Source of the DNA: Adiantum capillus-veneris
Taxonomy: Eukaryota; Streptophyta; Polypodiopsida; Polypodiales; Pteridaceae
DNA length: 64,000 bases
Direction of reading: 5' to 3'
Assembly (NCBI GenBank): GCA_014529385.2
Contig: CM043942.1
Span: 19,357,991-19,421,990 of the forward strand
Of this stretch, positions 42,431 through 54,269 are shown in pieces. The notes beneath the pieces were generated by a model that did no database searches, was not told the DNA's origin, and saw only the letters and a program-made list of their open reading frames with translations. Each line of letters starts with the position of its first letter. Position 1 is the stretch's first letter. The translations under genes were made by a program, and so were the position numbers.

Positions 42431-43963
42431 TTGTGATAGATCACTAATCACAAATGGTCCCATCCCTCACTTTTTAAGTTTCTTGGCATGTTGCTTCAAG
42501 GTATAAACAAGTACGTAATCACCTGTTTTAAACTCTTTGGTTCGCACATGTTTGTCAAAAAATTCCTTTTGTCTTCTCTTTTTAGCATAGATTGAAGAGA
42601 TAGCTCGTAAGCGGAGTTCATCTAGCTTTTCAAGATCATCAATTCTTGAAGAGAGCTCGTGCCCTGTCCATTCTAAGCTTTTTGCTACTCATAGGGTTGG
42701 AATTAAAAACTCTATGGGTAGTATAGGATTCAGGCCAAACACCATGTTGTATGGTGTTGTTCCTATTGATGTTTTGTAAGCTACCCTATATGCCCATAGT
42801 GTTGAGTGTAGCTGTTGATCCCAATCTGTTCTTGATTCTGTCACTTTTTTAGTGAGAATCGTACATAGTGTTTTATTAGTGGCCTCAGCTTACCCATTGG
42901 CTTGTGGATGGTAAGGTGCGGATTTCCTATGTATGCCCATGAATTCCTCTAGCAGATATTCAATGACTTCATTGAGAAAATGTGTTCCACGATCACTGAC
43001 AATTTCTATTGGTAACCCGTATCGTACAAAAACATTCTCATACAAAAATTGTGCCGTGGTGCGTGCATCAGCTTTTTGTGTTGCTTTGGATTCGATCCAT
43101 TTTGTGAGATAGTCCGTAGCCACAATGATATATTGGGTATGGGTGCGATATGCAGGGGGCGATATAGGTCCCACAAAATCAATGCCCCACTTTGCAAATG
43201 CTCTTGCTCCCATCATTGGCCGTAATGGCATCTCATCTCTTTTTATTGGCACCTTGGTGCGTTGACATGTGTCACAACGCTTTACAAACTCTTCACCATC
43301 CATGTGAAATGTAGGCCACCAAATTCCTACGGTTAAGACAATTTTTGTCGTCTTATCGTCCGAAAAATGGCCTCGACTTATTCCGCTATGTGCATTTTCT
43401 AGAATCAGCAGGTATTCGCTTTCACTTGCACAAATTCTAAGTTGATTGTCCTTACCTCGCTTATAGAGTTGGTTCCCAATTAACTGAAAGTCACGAGCTT
43501 CCAGCTCTATAGCTTTTTTCCGTGCTTTTGTGATGTTCTCAGGGAACGTCCTTGTGGTTAAGAAGTCAATGATATATTGACTCCATGCAGGTGCTATGTT
43601 TACCTGAAACAAAGTTGCGTGATCCATTGGTCGTTTTGCACTACATATAGTACAATTGGTAACATAAGAATGTGTGTCCGCATACATAGTTGGCCAATAA
43701 ACCCCTAACTGTTTCAGTCTCTAGTGTGTCTTCACTGTTGAACAATGAAATGCACAACCGTGGACATGTGCCTCTTCAAGGTAGCACTCGAATTCTTCTG
43801 AATTTATACATAATCGTAGGATTAGGTCAGATCCAAGATGATACAGCCGTCCTGCTATCAACTGGAAGTTTTTTGTTTGTCGAATTGTTTGTTGTTTGGA
43901 TCTGCATTCTGTATTATCAAACCTACTTCCAAATGAAAGAATGCTAACAATTTCTGAGACCAT
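42431..43963 (-). pseudogene. Integrase of E2 with doubled H2C2 module
   Basis: The first module (EEAHVHGCAFH...CTIC) is in 43721-43963 and continues after a stop. The second (ENAHSGISRGH...CDTC) and the rve core (KWGIDFVGPI, IVSDRGTHF) are in 42890-43687. A stop replaces the Gln of HPQANGQ. The next residues read AEATNK, so the DD35E glutamate itself is kept, unlike in E1 and E4. The C-terminal GDYVLVYTLKQH follows near 42500. Confidence 0.75.
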
Positions 43964-44061
43964 TTGGGTACCATTTTAATGTTGAAAAGATAAGCATCTA
44001 GTATGTCATCATCTACTCCTTCAGGAGCTTCCCTGTTGTGTATCCTTGAAAGATGATCCGC

Positions 44062-45369
44062 TCATAGATAGGTGTTACCCTTTTTGACCATCACTGTGAA
44101 GTCAAATTCTAGCAATATAATATACCAGTGTATGATTCTCCCTGTATTGCAAGGTTTATTTACTAGGTACAAAAGAGCTTGATGATCTGTGAAGAACACA
44201 AATGTGTTTGCAAGCAAATAATGCCGAAATTTCTTTACAGCATAAATCATTCCTAACCCTTCCCGCTCGGTTGTTGTGTAGTTCTTTTCTGCACTGTTTA
44301 ACTGTCGACAGGCATAGCAAACCGGAAAATCCATTTTTCCGTCTCCAGATTGAGCTAGAATACTTCCAATTGCATATGCTGAAGCATCAATGTGTACATG
44401 GAATATCTTTTCCCAATCTGGTGCCTTTAGTACAAGTGCTGATATAAGGTTTTCCTTCATCTTTTGGAATGAAGTTTCACACTCCTCAGTCCACTCAAAA
44501 TTGACTAGCAAACGATACAGAGGTTGTGCGATAACTGCATACATGTATATGAATCTTCGATAATATCCGCAGTGTCCCATGAAGGATTGCACTTGTTTCG
44601 CATTAGTAGGCCTGGGTAGGTCTACAATGACTTTGACTTTGTCTAGGTATGTGGTTATGCCGTTTCTTGAGACAATGTGTCCTAAGATTGGTCCTTGCTT
44701 TACCATGAATACACACTTTTTCGGGTTAAGATAGATTCGATATGTCCTGCACTTTTCAAAGACCTTTTGCAAATGGTCAATATGTTCCTCTCGTAGAAGA
44801 GAGTGTACACACAAGTCATCCATGTAAATTCCTAAGAATAGTCTTAGGTATTCCTTGAATGCGTGAGTCATTAACCTTTGGAAAGTGGCTGGTGCATTAG
44901 TTAAGCCAAATGGCATAACTCGATACGCATAAATCCCCCATTCCGTGGCAAACGTTGTTTTGTGTTGATCCTCCCTTGCTATTGCCAACTGGTTGTATCC
45001 TGAAAACCCATCCCGAAAGGAATAAGCCCGTTTCCTGGCCACTCGCTCAAGTACATGTTCTGTGATTGGCAAGGGATAATTATCCCTTATGGTTGCTGCA
45101 TTCACCTTCTTAAGGTTTACACACACTCGCAGTTTTCCATTCTTTTTGGGAACTACCACAATGGGTGACACCTAATCTGTATGTTCAATCTCATAGATGA
45201 ATTCAGCTTCCATTAGTTTATCAATCTCTCCTTTGATTCGCTTAGCAAATGTTTCATTATATGTATAAGGACGTTGTTTGCTAGGTTTTGCATCCGATTT
45301 CAAAGGAATTGTATGTTGGCATATCAATGGATCAACTCCTTTGAGGTCTTTATAGGACCAAGAGAACAC
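44062..45369 (-). pseudogene. Reverse transcriptase and RNase H of E2
   Basis: 369 codons open (44062-45171) plus 45172-45369 across one stop (TD*V where E1 has TDWV). It has SPIVVVPKKNGKLRVCVNL, YSFRDGFSGYNQL (Leu to Arg), MPFGLTNAPATFQRLM and YMDD. RNase H reads HIDASAYAIGSILAQSGDG, NYTTTEREGLGMIYA and FFTDHQALLYLV. It is the least damaged RT in the window. Confidence 0.85.
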
Positions 45370-46343
45370 ATCTTTATACTTCTTGAGAAGTTGTGTTAGC
45401 TGTTCTTCCTCCTCAGGCTCTAAATCGTTAGCTATATAGACCGGCTGAGGCTTTTCACCTGGTTCTGCGAGGTCTATCTTTTTGCATTTTTAGGCCCATC
45501 GTAATATTCTTGGTTGGTTTTTTCCCTAACTGGTGGTGTCATGATGATTTTTCTGTCCTGGATAGTAAATTTCGGATAGTGTGATGGTACGTTCATGTTC
45601 CCCTTTTCTTACTCCCCTTTACCATCGCTATCTTCTTCAGTAGTCCATATCTCTCTCAAAGACCATTTCAGTTCTTGGTATTTCTGTTTACTCTCCAATT
45701 TGGTCCACTGTTGGTCTTTTGTTGTTTCTTTTTTTAATTTTTGAGATTCTTGTGATTTTGTTTCAGTTTTAGCTTTTCGTACCTGCTTGATTTCCTCTCG
45801 CGTTCTTTCTATTCGATTTTTTGAGAATTTTCCTGATATTTGATCTTTTACACAATCTTCTGCTTTTACAAGCATCAAATAGTGAGTTTTACCTTTTATC
45901 CTCATCAGGTTCTCTATCGCTTTGTTTCCTACTCATTTCCTCCTATAGCGTTCTTGGCATCTATTGATTAGCAAAATCATAAAACTTGATATTCTCGATT
46001 TCATTTCTACGCTCACTTGAGGTGTCTGAACACTCATTCTGCATCATTTTTTAGTTCTAAATGTTCAGAGGAGTTGTAAAACTCTTCTTGTTCTGGTGGT
46101 TCTACCATCTCTTTTTCTGGTATAACGCTTACCATGTAATAGGGTAACACATCATAGCCATCCTTATCGCAAAATTTTGTTGTTGGACTGTCGGTAATGG
46201 TACAGACATCCAATGTTGCTAGTATGTGTTCCCATTCTAGAGGTTCCAAGGCATCTTCAGGGAAAGGTTCCGGAATATACTCCTTGTCCTCAATTGTTCT
46301 TTCTAAGACGCATTCCTCTCTTCTTAAGCTTCCACAGTGAGAA
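45370..46343 (-). pseudogene. PR1-RT connecting region of E2, cut at its 5' end
   Basis: Open pieces are 45609-45905 and 46034-46384. It matches E1 from SHCGSLRRE through EDALEPLEWEHILATLDVC to the basic linker. Homology ends near 46343; the ORF continues by chance into foreign sequence. PR1 and gag are gone. Confidence 0.65.
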
Positions 46344-46406
46344 GCTCCGTCCTTGCACACAATTCTTGAAGAAGTCTCATACACTTTTTCAGATTCAACA
46401 TCTAAA

Positions 46407-46535
46407 ATGTCTTCTTACTCGACTCACTCGAAAAGCGGAACGACAATGCGCTATAAGCATATACTCTCTTTTTATAAGACTAACCACCATGGAGGCCAGG
46501 TTTACTTGTGTAACATTTAATGGCCTAATAACTTA
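46407..46535 (+). pseudogene. Gag N-terminus of a further related element, left piece
   Basis: From the ATG at 46407: MSSYSTHSKSGTTMRYKHI... resembles the gag start of E4 (SNPSTTMKLLFIKYQ). It stops at 46515 and is broken off by the LTR-like block at 46536. The right piece is 48038-48444. Confidence 0.4.
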
Positions 46536-48037
46536 TGTGTAGCGGAAATTAGCATGAACATAGTGGGCATTTCATTAGAATAGATTCCTAATGAGAATTA
46601 CAAGAGTGCTTGGGTGGAGAGAGCAACAAAAAGCATAACACCTAGTTAGATAGCATCGACAATACTTTCAAAAGAGAGAGAAATTAAGCTATTGACAACA
46701 ATTGAGGACCGGATTTGCATGGAGCCGGTCCCCCCTCCAAAAGGCTTTGTATTATGGTTTCTCCCATCAAGAGAGACATTGTACAATACAATTCTTTGTG
46801 TTCCTTCAAGACTAGCTAGTGCAATGAAGATGGAAGCTTCATACACCAAGCAAAACACTTAATCAAACACAACTTGAATTATCCCCGTTCTCAGACCCAA
46901 GACCTCACACACCTTCGAAGATGGTGAGAGCTAGCGGGGTATGAGAGTAGATTGAGAGGAAGAAGGAGTATCTTACGAGAAAGATGTACATCTCCTCACA
47001 TAATCACTCATATTAGCATAGCTTAGCTTAGTAATTAGCTTGGTAGAGGAGATGAGCATGCATTGAAGCTTGGCTCTTGGTTGGATTTGCATCCACATGC
47101 CAAGAGAGTGTTGATGTAGGCTTCTATCTCACAAGCTTGGAGTAGGTGATGAGCTCTCCATTAAAGCTTGGGAGGAGATAGAGTATTCTTCCTTCACACC
47201 TGGTCAAGTGTGAGTGTGTGTGTGTCAATGCCAAGCAAAAATCAGCCCCCTCTCTCTCTTGGGCGAGCCCTAGCTTCTAACTTGGTCTGGCTTTTGCCTC
47301 CTTCGACCTCCCCAAGTCAAGCCAATAGGTATTAAGCAGCATAAGTGATAGCCTTCTGACATGTGTCCCCCTTTCCCCTTTTGTGAGAGCTTTAGGTAAT
47401 TAAATAATTAAACTAAACTCTCATTGGACCCCTTTGTCTCCTGGCCAATAGAAATCAGGCAAGCCATGGGGCTTCTGAATGCTCATTGGACCCTTTGGGA
47501 GACTGCCCAATAGTCTTCTAGGAGACTTAATTCTCATTGGTTTCCTTTATTAAATGTTTTTAAATTAATTAAACTACATTTACTCTAGCTTAATTCTCAT
47601 TGGTCCACTTCAAGGGTCTTCCAATAGGAATTGGGCACACCTTGTGGGCATCTGGCCTAGGGAGCTGACATGTGTCCCTCATTCCCTTTGTGTAAAGGGA
47701 GCCTGTGTGTGTGTGTGTGGATTTCTCTCTCATCCCCTACCTTTGGGGCTCGCCCCCCTCCCATGTAGGGATGTGCAAAGACTTTTAGGGCACACACAAA
47801 GCATCCAATTTTCCCTAGGGTTGACCTTTGGACACAACCTTTGAATTTTGGAACCTTAGCATTTTGGAAGTCTTAATGGGCTGAGCCTTAGGGTCTTTTT
47901 AGCCCATTGTTGCACATGGCTCTTTTGCAGATGGCCCCCCCTTTGGATCCCTATTTTCTCTCCTTTGGATCCCTACTGTGGCCGGTCTGCTAGCTTAACC
48001 AATATTCTAGCTTTTTCTCCCTTGGCACTTCCCCACA
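46536..48037 (-). mobile_element. Probable solo LTR, about 1.5 kb, inserted in gag
   Basis: It lies between two pieces of one gag. Plus-strand ends are TGTGTAGCGG and TTCCCCACA (TGTG/CACA). No coding sequence is recognised. Several copies of CTCATTGG(A/T)CC...CCAATAG form an imperfect repeat at 47420-47640, and a TG run is at 47215-47225. No clean target duplication is visible (ACTTA against TTAAA), so ends and strand are uncertain. Confidence 0.4.
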
Positions 48038-48444
48038 TTAAATGATCAGTTTAATATGAGAAAATCATTTAGGAGAATTAGATATTGATTATTATGACAA
48101 CTTGGACCCTAACGAGGAGTATGCTATTCGCATTGATGACCATGGTATTGAGTTCGAAGAAGAGATTAGGGCAAACAAACAAGGAAAAATGTACATGGAC
48201 AGAAACGGAACTCAGTATGTACAAGTCGAAAACCCTGATGTGGTAGACAAATGGGGGTTAGAAGTAAACATCATAATTCTAGATATGTCAGTAAAAGAAG
48301 GAACACCAACTTTAGAATTCGAGGGATACGATCAAGTAGATTTGAAGCCTTTGAAACGGCATAGTACGGATAATCCTAGGATCGGAGTCTATTGTTGGGA
48401 AGATAGAAACATAAAAGATCTTTTGTGGACTTTGCTTGCCAAAC
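48038..48444 (+). pseudogene. Gag N-terminus, right piece, cut by E4
   Basis: Open from 48102. YAIRIDDHGIEFEEE, then KMYMDRNGTQYVQVENPD and VVDKWG, aligns without gaps to YCVKIEDRSSEFKDL and RYLDEKGIMYLVVLNP in E4. It ends at 48444, exactly where the E4 LTR starts; the rest would lie beyond the window. Confidence 0.65.
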
Positions 48445-49363
48445 TGTTTGCGGGTCGCCACGATGGACGTCCATAGCATAGCTCTCACGCATCAACATAA
48501 AATATCAATACAAGGGAAGCGACCAGGATGAGGCATGGAAACTCACTAGGGTGTCATTCCTAATGAAGTGAAATCGATGACATGCAACTACTAACTCTGC
48601 AAGAAAATCATACGCACTAAAGCCAAGTAATTTTCCCATGTCCTTCTACACAGCTCTACAGTCATCACGCCCGTTTACCATGCAAATCATATTGGACTCG
48701 CACGAAATTTGAAGGGGAGCTACAGGGGGCTATCAGGAACATATCCTATCACTGTCACAACATTCTGGAGAGGTACAAAGATCGCGATCGTTCATCCTAA
48801 AGTCAGCAAAAACAGTGAACAGGTGATCCTAAAGGGTCATTTTAGGGTCCCTAAAGCCTCTCCTAGGGTAAAAACAACATAAAATACGCATATAAGCACT
48901 CAAAACAGTGATTTAAGGTTTCAAACACATAGTCGAAAACTTACACCGAATCTTGAATGATTACACTTGAATGGAAGAGCAAAGTAAGAGGAACACAATG
49001 CAATAAATGAATCTGAATTTGGATTATTGTAGCCACAGTAGCAAAGATTACAAGTTGGAGCAAGAAGAAGCTCTCAAAACGTACGTTGTCTTCTCAGTTT
49101 CCCATAAAAAAGATGATGTTCAAACTTACAAAATCGACCTTTATAGTTTAGGTCTTTACAAATGGCTTGTCTGGCCAAAAGATCATAAACTTCTAACTGG
49201 CTCTCTAATATACATTTGCTCCCAGAAAAATAATCATAAAAGTTCTTTACAAGTTCTCGGCTTAGAGAAGCTCTTTTACAAATGGATGAGATTTTTGAAA
49301 AAATGTAGATTCCCCAAAAAATGTGACTCTTTCTTTGGAGACCATTGCTTCGTCCGCCAAACA
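48445..49363 (-). repeat. 3' LTR of E4 (family II)
   Basis: Minus strand: starts TGTTTGGCGG at 49363, directly after the PPT, and ends CCCGCAAACA at 48445, giving TGTTTG/CAAACA ends, 919 bp. CTATAAA at 49140-49146 is a likely TATA box. It contains GATCGCGATC at 48780-48789, the family II palindrome. Confidence 0.8.
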
Positions 49364-49397
49364 CTCCCCCCTTCCTTACCTTGCACGCCCTCGTGCA
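49364..49397 (-). promoter_or_regulatory. Hairpin and 3' polypurine tract, family II
   Basis: Minus strand TGCACG, loop AGGG, CGTGCA (49382-49397), then GGTAAGGAAGGGGGGAG against the LTR start. Same design as family I with a different stem. Confidence 0.7.
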
Positions 49398-49490
49398 TGT
49401 TCAAAGCTTTGGTCGTTGATGGGGCTCCAAGGAAGCAAGTGTTGCTGAAAAGCTCCATGTTCGAAGGACAGCTTCCAGGGCTTCTTGATG

Positions 49491-52400
49491 CTATCTGAAA
49501 GGATTTTCACTTAATGTGTGCTGGTATGCTACGTACCGTGCCTTGAGGTCCTTCACCATAGGATGAAAGATCCTTGAGTCGATTTCGAAGAAACCTGTGA
49601 CGAAGGCCTCTTCAAACGTCTGCAAATAATGTGAAGGCAGGTACATTAGTCTTGAGTACATTACCATCAAAATATGTCGTGGCGGCGAATCTTGGAGATT
49701 CCAGCAGATCCCTCTATGCCCTTCCAGGAATAGTTTCCACGGATGATTGACGCCTTCAGTGTCTTTGAACACCTGGATGCAGGTGATGATCATCGGGGCT
49801 ATCTTTACTAGCATCTGACAGGCCACGTCGGGGACATCCCGCAGCAAGGTGATTGTCGATTCAGGGTGTTGACTACATAGGCCACTGTCGGAGAATTTTG
49901 CACTGTCAGGACTGGATAGTTAAGCTTTTGCTTCCTTGAGCCTTTCCATGTGGCAAACTCTTTCCATGTGCGTCTTCTAGGGACTGGGCAGAAAGTAGGA
50001 TCTATTTGAATGTGCTGAGGAGCATTGTGGTAGTTGGTTAGATCCTGTGGCCGCTTGTCCAGCCACTTCTCCCTCCACTTTGGGTGGTCGTCGACAAGTA
50101 CCTGTGCTTCTTCAGCCACCGTCAGTGCTACACCTTCGTAAACCCTGTCTTTGTTTCGTGGCAGGGTTGGACGCATCTTCTTCTTCCATAAGATTGCTTC
50201 GTGGCATATCAAGGGAAAAGGTAGGTACTCATGACCAAACCCCTCCACCTGCTCTTCTGGCTGTGAGAATGCCAGGGCCACTGACTCCATTATCTTCTTT
50301 TTGTATATCATGTAATCTTTTGCTCGTCCCTCTGGCATGTCCTTGATTCTTTCAGTGAGCTCATCTCTAATATCTAGGCCTGCCTCGGCCGATCCCTGTC
50401 CCTGTTCTCCTTCATGTGAAGTTTCAGGAAAATCAGGCATTTCTTGTCCTGACAACAGTTGCAGTTGCACTTGGGCTTCCACTGTTTTTATTTGCGGTTG
50501 AGAACTCAATGCTTCTTTTTCTTTCAGCAATGTGTCACTAATCTATTTCTGAGTCTCTAACTCGGCCCTTGCTTCTGGGAGTTGCTGCTCCAGCTCTTTT
50601 ACCTTTTGCTCGTTGGCCGCCGTCTGGGCCATCATCCCGATAAGAGCAGCTGCCTCTAAAGTCTTTCTTGCTCTAGCTCCCCTTTCAGCGCCACTAGGGT
50701 GTTCACTGTTGTGGCATTGTCTGATGTGGAGACCAATGCGCCAGCAAGTTCCTGGTTTGCCATCAAGGTTGTCAGAGTACTTTTGATAGTGAGGTATGAA
50801 CTGTTAACTCTCTGAAACCTTGCACTTTCGTAAGCAAGTTGCTTCGTTGCTTTCTGTACCTTTGTTGTCAATTATTGGCATTCTTTTTCCTTGGTGGTCA
50901 ACTCCGTCCTGACGTTCACCAGATCTCTGATCAGAGACTGAGCCTGTTGTTGCTCAATGTCTCTTTCCTTCGTTATGCCCGTAGGCTCTCTAACTCCTCT
51001 TGCCCCGATGCTTGCTTTTGTTGAGCGTCTTGTACCTGTTTTTCTTTTTCTCTTAGCACCACGTGCTGGCATTGGAATTGTCTTTCTAATTACTGTAAGG
51101 TTTTCCTGTAGTCAAAATCAACAATAGCCTGACAGGCTTCTTGGTATCCTATTGCTTCCGTAGGAGGCATAGACTCTTTTTGTGAGGATGAAGGAGGAGG
51201 AGGTGGTGGTTTTTGGGTTGATGGAGAAGGAGGAGGAGGAGGATATTTTGGCGAAGGAGGAGGTGGTGATTTCTCCGCTTCTTGTTCACGCCTCTTTTTC
51301 GATGCATCTTCCCTTGGCTGCAAAGCAGACGCGTTCGCTTTTCTTTTCTTTAAAATCTTTATGATTCTTTGGCGAGTCAAATCCACCACTCGTCGTGCTT
51401 CCACATTCCTCTCTCTTTGAGCTTTCTTTAGCTGCTCTGCTTGGTTCGTATCATCAGCCGCTTCTTTCTCCTTTGTTCCTTCAGTGGACTGAGAAGATAC
51501 GTCCACTTCTACAGCCTTTTGTTCCACGGCTATCCTTTGTTTTTCAACCTGTATTCTACTTGCCTCTTCTATTCTTGCATGTCTTTCCCTCTTGAATCTT
51601 TGGTTTTCTGTTTGTTGTGTTGCTGCACCTCTCGCTTTTCTGTCAGCCCGCAACTTGGTCCTTCTTTCCTCAACTCTTTGTTGGGCCTCTGCATATGCTT
51701 TTTGAAGGTCGAATTGTGGCACTGTACTTCTTTCCCTCTTTCTTTTCTCAAGTGGTGTGTTGGTGTCTTCCTCCTCGCTTTCTTCAAATTTCGATGGTCC
51801 TTTGTCTTTAGACCCTTGAGAGTTTCCCTCATCTTCAGTCTCCATTGCTTCTTCATCACTTGAGCTTTTGTTGGATGCCTTGGCCGAGCGCTATGATGTT
51901 GCGCTAGTGGTCGTCCTTACTAAATGAGCAACCAACTTTACTTTCTGAATCAGGGCCATTTGAGAACTGGGCACCGGCAGATCTTCAATCATTCCCAAAG
52001 CTTGGTATGCTATTCTTGTTAGCATTGGCCCTGCACTCATGTAGCTTTTGTTCTTTGCCGAGCCTTTCAAATTTGCTTCGACCAAGTTCTCCAAGATGTA
52101 AGAACCATAATCGCAGCGGATGGTTCTGTTTTCAGTTGTTGCTAGAGCCATGACCACTGCGATGTGCAAGATCGGCTCGGTGTAGCGAGGAGGCTTTTGT
52201 ACTTTGAAATGTTGAGAGATCAATCTCATCGGTAATTCCAGCTCACCGTATATCATGTCACTGTATTTGTACTTGTTTCCTTTTGCTTTGATAAATGCCT
52301 TCTCGTTATCCAGTGACTTGGTCTTTGCCATCAAGTCATGTTGCCCTGGAAGGAAATGCAAAGCTTCATTGATGATTTCTTTTGTGATCTTACTTTTACC

Positions 52401-52753
52401 TTTGATCCATCCTTGTCAGTGAGCATTGCTTGCCCATCATATTGTATCGAGCTCATGATCTCGTGGGCCCTCATGTAATCTGTTCCCCATGGTTGTAATC
52501 TGAGAAACTGCTCCAAATGCACAGTCCGTACGGCTTCTGTGACCTCCGGCCTTTGGTGGAAATTCCATATTTCCCGTGGCATTATAGTCGTCTTTACCAT
52601 ATCACCATTAGCATTCCTAAACTTTGCGATGAAAATGTGAGCAGGGATCTGAGCTAGTATTTCATTCGAGATGTGAGCTTTCTCATTTATAGAGAACTCA
52701 TCCACTTCATATGGTGTTGTTGTCCACTGCCTTGATTGCTTTTGGCGAGGCAT
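49491..52753 (-). pseudogene. ORF3 of E4 (family II), broken
   Basis: Start ATG at 52753 (MPRQKQSRQWTTTPYEVDEF). N-domain in 52331-52753 (KFRNANGDMVKTTIMPREI, SIQYDGQAMLTDKDG) and 51891-52361. A very charged region follows, with a proline-rich run PPPPSPKYPPPPPSP (51090-51845), and then helical, coiled pieces. C-domain in 49808-50530 and 49491-49847: PKWREKWLDKRPQDLTNY, FCPVPRRRTWK and FEEAFVTGFFEIDSRIFHP. Blocks match families I and III in order. About 1,085 codons in extent, with several frameshifts. No known catalytic motif. Confidence 0.65.
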
Positions 52754-53645
52754 TCTGTGTCATTAGAATCACAATCTATCAGGATTTTCCTTTCGCAACC
52801 AGTAGCATTTAGACTTTTAGTAAAAAGCAGTTCAAAAGTTAAAATTGATCATAACTTGAATAAATCTCATCCATTCTTGTCCATAGCTCACCAGTGGGAC
52901 TAGGAAGACTAGAGCTATGATTGATTGAAATCTGAGCCTGAGGTACACCGATCGCGATCATAGTACAGAGGCCAAAATGAGATTTGATCACATGAGTGGT
53001 TTGCTAATAGCTAGAGGGTCATTTTGGTCCACTCTGTCATTTATTTGAACCACTTTTGAGTTTATAAGTCCCAATTTTGGATTACAAGGGAGATTTGGAC
53101 TAGACTTTGATTTTTCATGGGTTTTTTATGTCCAATTGGCTTGAAACTTGATGGGTGACTTGAACAAGATGTGTACAAGAGATCTGTTAGGTTTTGGTCA
53201 AAATCTGATGCTGAGGTACACCGCCGAACGAAGGTTGTGTGCAAGTGCATGGGTTTTGAAATTTGTGTCTATGCACGGCCGTGTAATGTGGCCCTATCCT
53301 CATGTTTGAGACAATGCATTGGGAAACAAAGTGATGTGCAAGATGCGGGGACTGAATGTAATTTTCAATGGCTTTAGATGGCGAGGCTAGTTGTTTATGG
53401 AATAAAAGATCTTGCAGTTTGATTGCTCTCTCCTTGATTGTTGTTTTTTTATGGCAACTATTTTTGGAACCCATTTGTATTTTTTTTCATATTTTCCGAT
53501 TTTGATGTAGTTTCCTGAATTTTCTTAGGTTTCCATTGCCATTTTGTTAGTTCAAGCTTCCTGTGTTGACTTTTTGGTCTCCGTTCGATCTTTGTCCGCT
53601 GAATTTTTGGTTGTCTCTAGATTTGGTTTCCTTTTCCATTCTGGA
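52754..53645 (-). other. Family II spacer between PR2 and ORF3, with two repeat units
   Basis: Two stretches sharing (G)CTGAGGTACACCG start at about 52939 and 53212, 273 bp apart. The first contains the palindrome GATCGCGATC at 52950-52959; in the second it is degraded (GCCGAACGAA). No ORF or polypurine run is recognised in the rest. Confidence 0.6.
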
Positions 53646-54266
53646 TTAGCTCCTGAAGGTAGCTCCTGAAGGTCTTTGATGTGGTGTTTCTTTTTTTGGG
53701 AGTCGTGCCTTGGGTAGCCATATCTGTCTCTGTTTGTTCTGCATGACGGTTTTCTTTATCCATACTTTCCGAACAGCCGTTTTCGGTGTTTCTGGCTGAT
53801 GAGCTGATTGCCTTTTGTCGATGGGGATAATCAGCCACGAGTGATCTGTTTTGGCGAATGGAGTCATGTATGTGTTAGAGTTGTGTGTGTACATCAGCGC
53901 ATGTTCTGACCATTCGGTAACTGCATTGTACGTTCTCATCCATGGAACTCCCAAACACAGTGATTCTCTGATTACTCCATCTTCCATTACGAAAAATTGA
54001 TGAGGACAACTATTTCCATCAATATTGATTGGTAAGTTTACTATCCCCAATGTTGGCATTGTTGCCCTGTTTGCGGCTTGTAAATCTCATGTGGATTGCA
54101 CTAGAGGTTCGTCGGTAAGCATCTTGTAAGTGGAGAAGTTGACCACATTGACTCTTGTCCCTGTGTCGATCAATGGTCGTTGATATCTGTCATTCGGAAG
54201 TCTGACATTGATGCGAACATCAATTCCTAATTCCCATTGCTCGTTAGTGTGAATTATAGAAAGAGG
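53646..54266 (-). pseudogene. PR2 of E4
   Basis: Minus strand after a stop at the integrase tail (54270): GIDVRINVRLPNDRYQRPLI then D-T-G at 54159-54167 and RVNVVNFSTYKML. A frame break and LGIVNLPINIDG follow, then CLGVPWMRTYNAVTEW, like the LGxPW motif. The basic tail has VWIKK and IWLPK. The D-T-G form against D-S-G in family I shows that the active site is retained across divergence. Confidence 0.65.
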
Positions 54267-54269
54267 AAT

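Larger units (their letters stand above)
33842..46343 (-). mobile_element. Large Ty3/gypsy element E2 (family I), 5' truncated
   Basis: Minus strand, from the connecting region (46343) through RT, RNase H, integrase, PR2, spacer, palindrome array, ORF3 and PPT to the 3' LTR. It is closely similar to E1 and to the 7665-12022 block. It is the only copy here that shows the whole 3' half without interruption. Gag, PR1, leader and 5' LTR are missing beyond 46343. Stops are frequent. Confidence 0.85.

Noticed and set aside
46646-46858. 70-codon minus-strand ORF considered as a host gene
   Set aside because: It lies inside the probable solo LTR with no known motif and no second copy to support it.
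51395-51863. Plus-strand ORFs that look hydrophobic, like a membrane protein
   Set aside because: Shadow of the Lys/Glu-rich ORF3 of E4 on the other strand.
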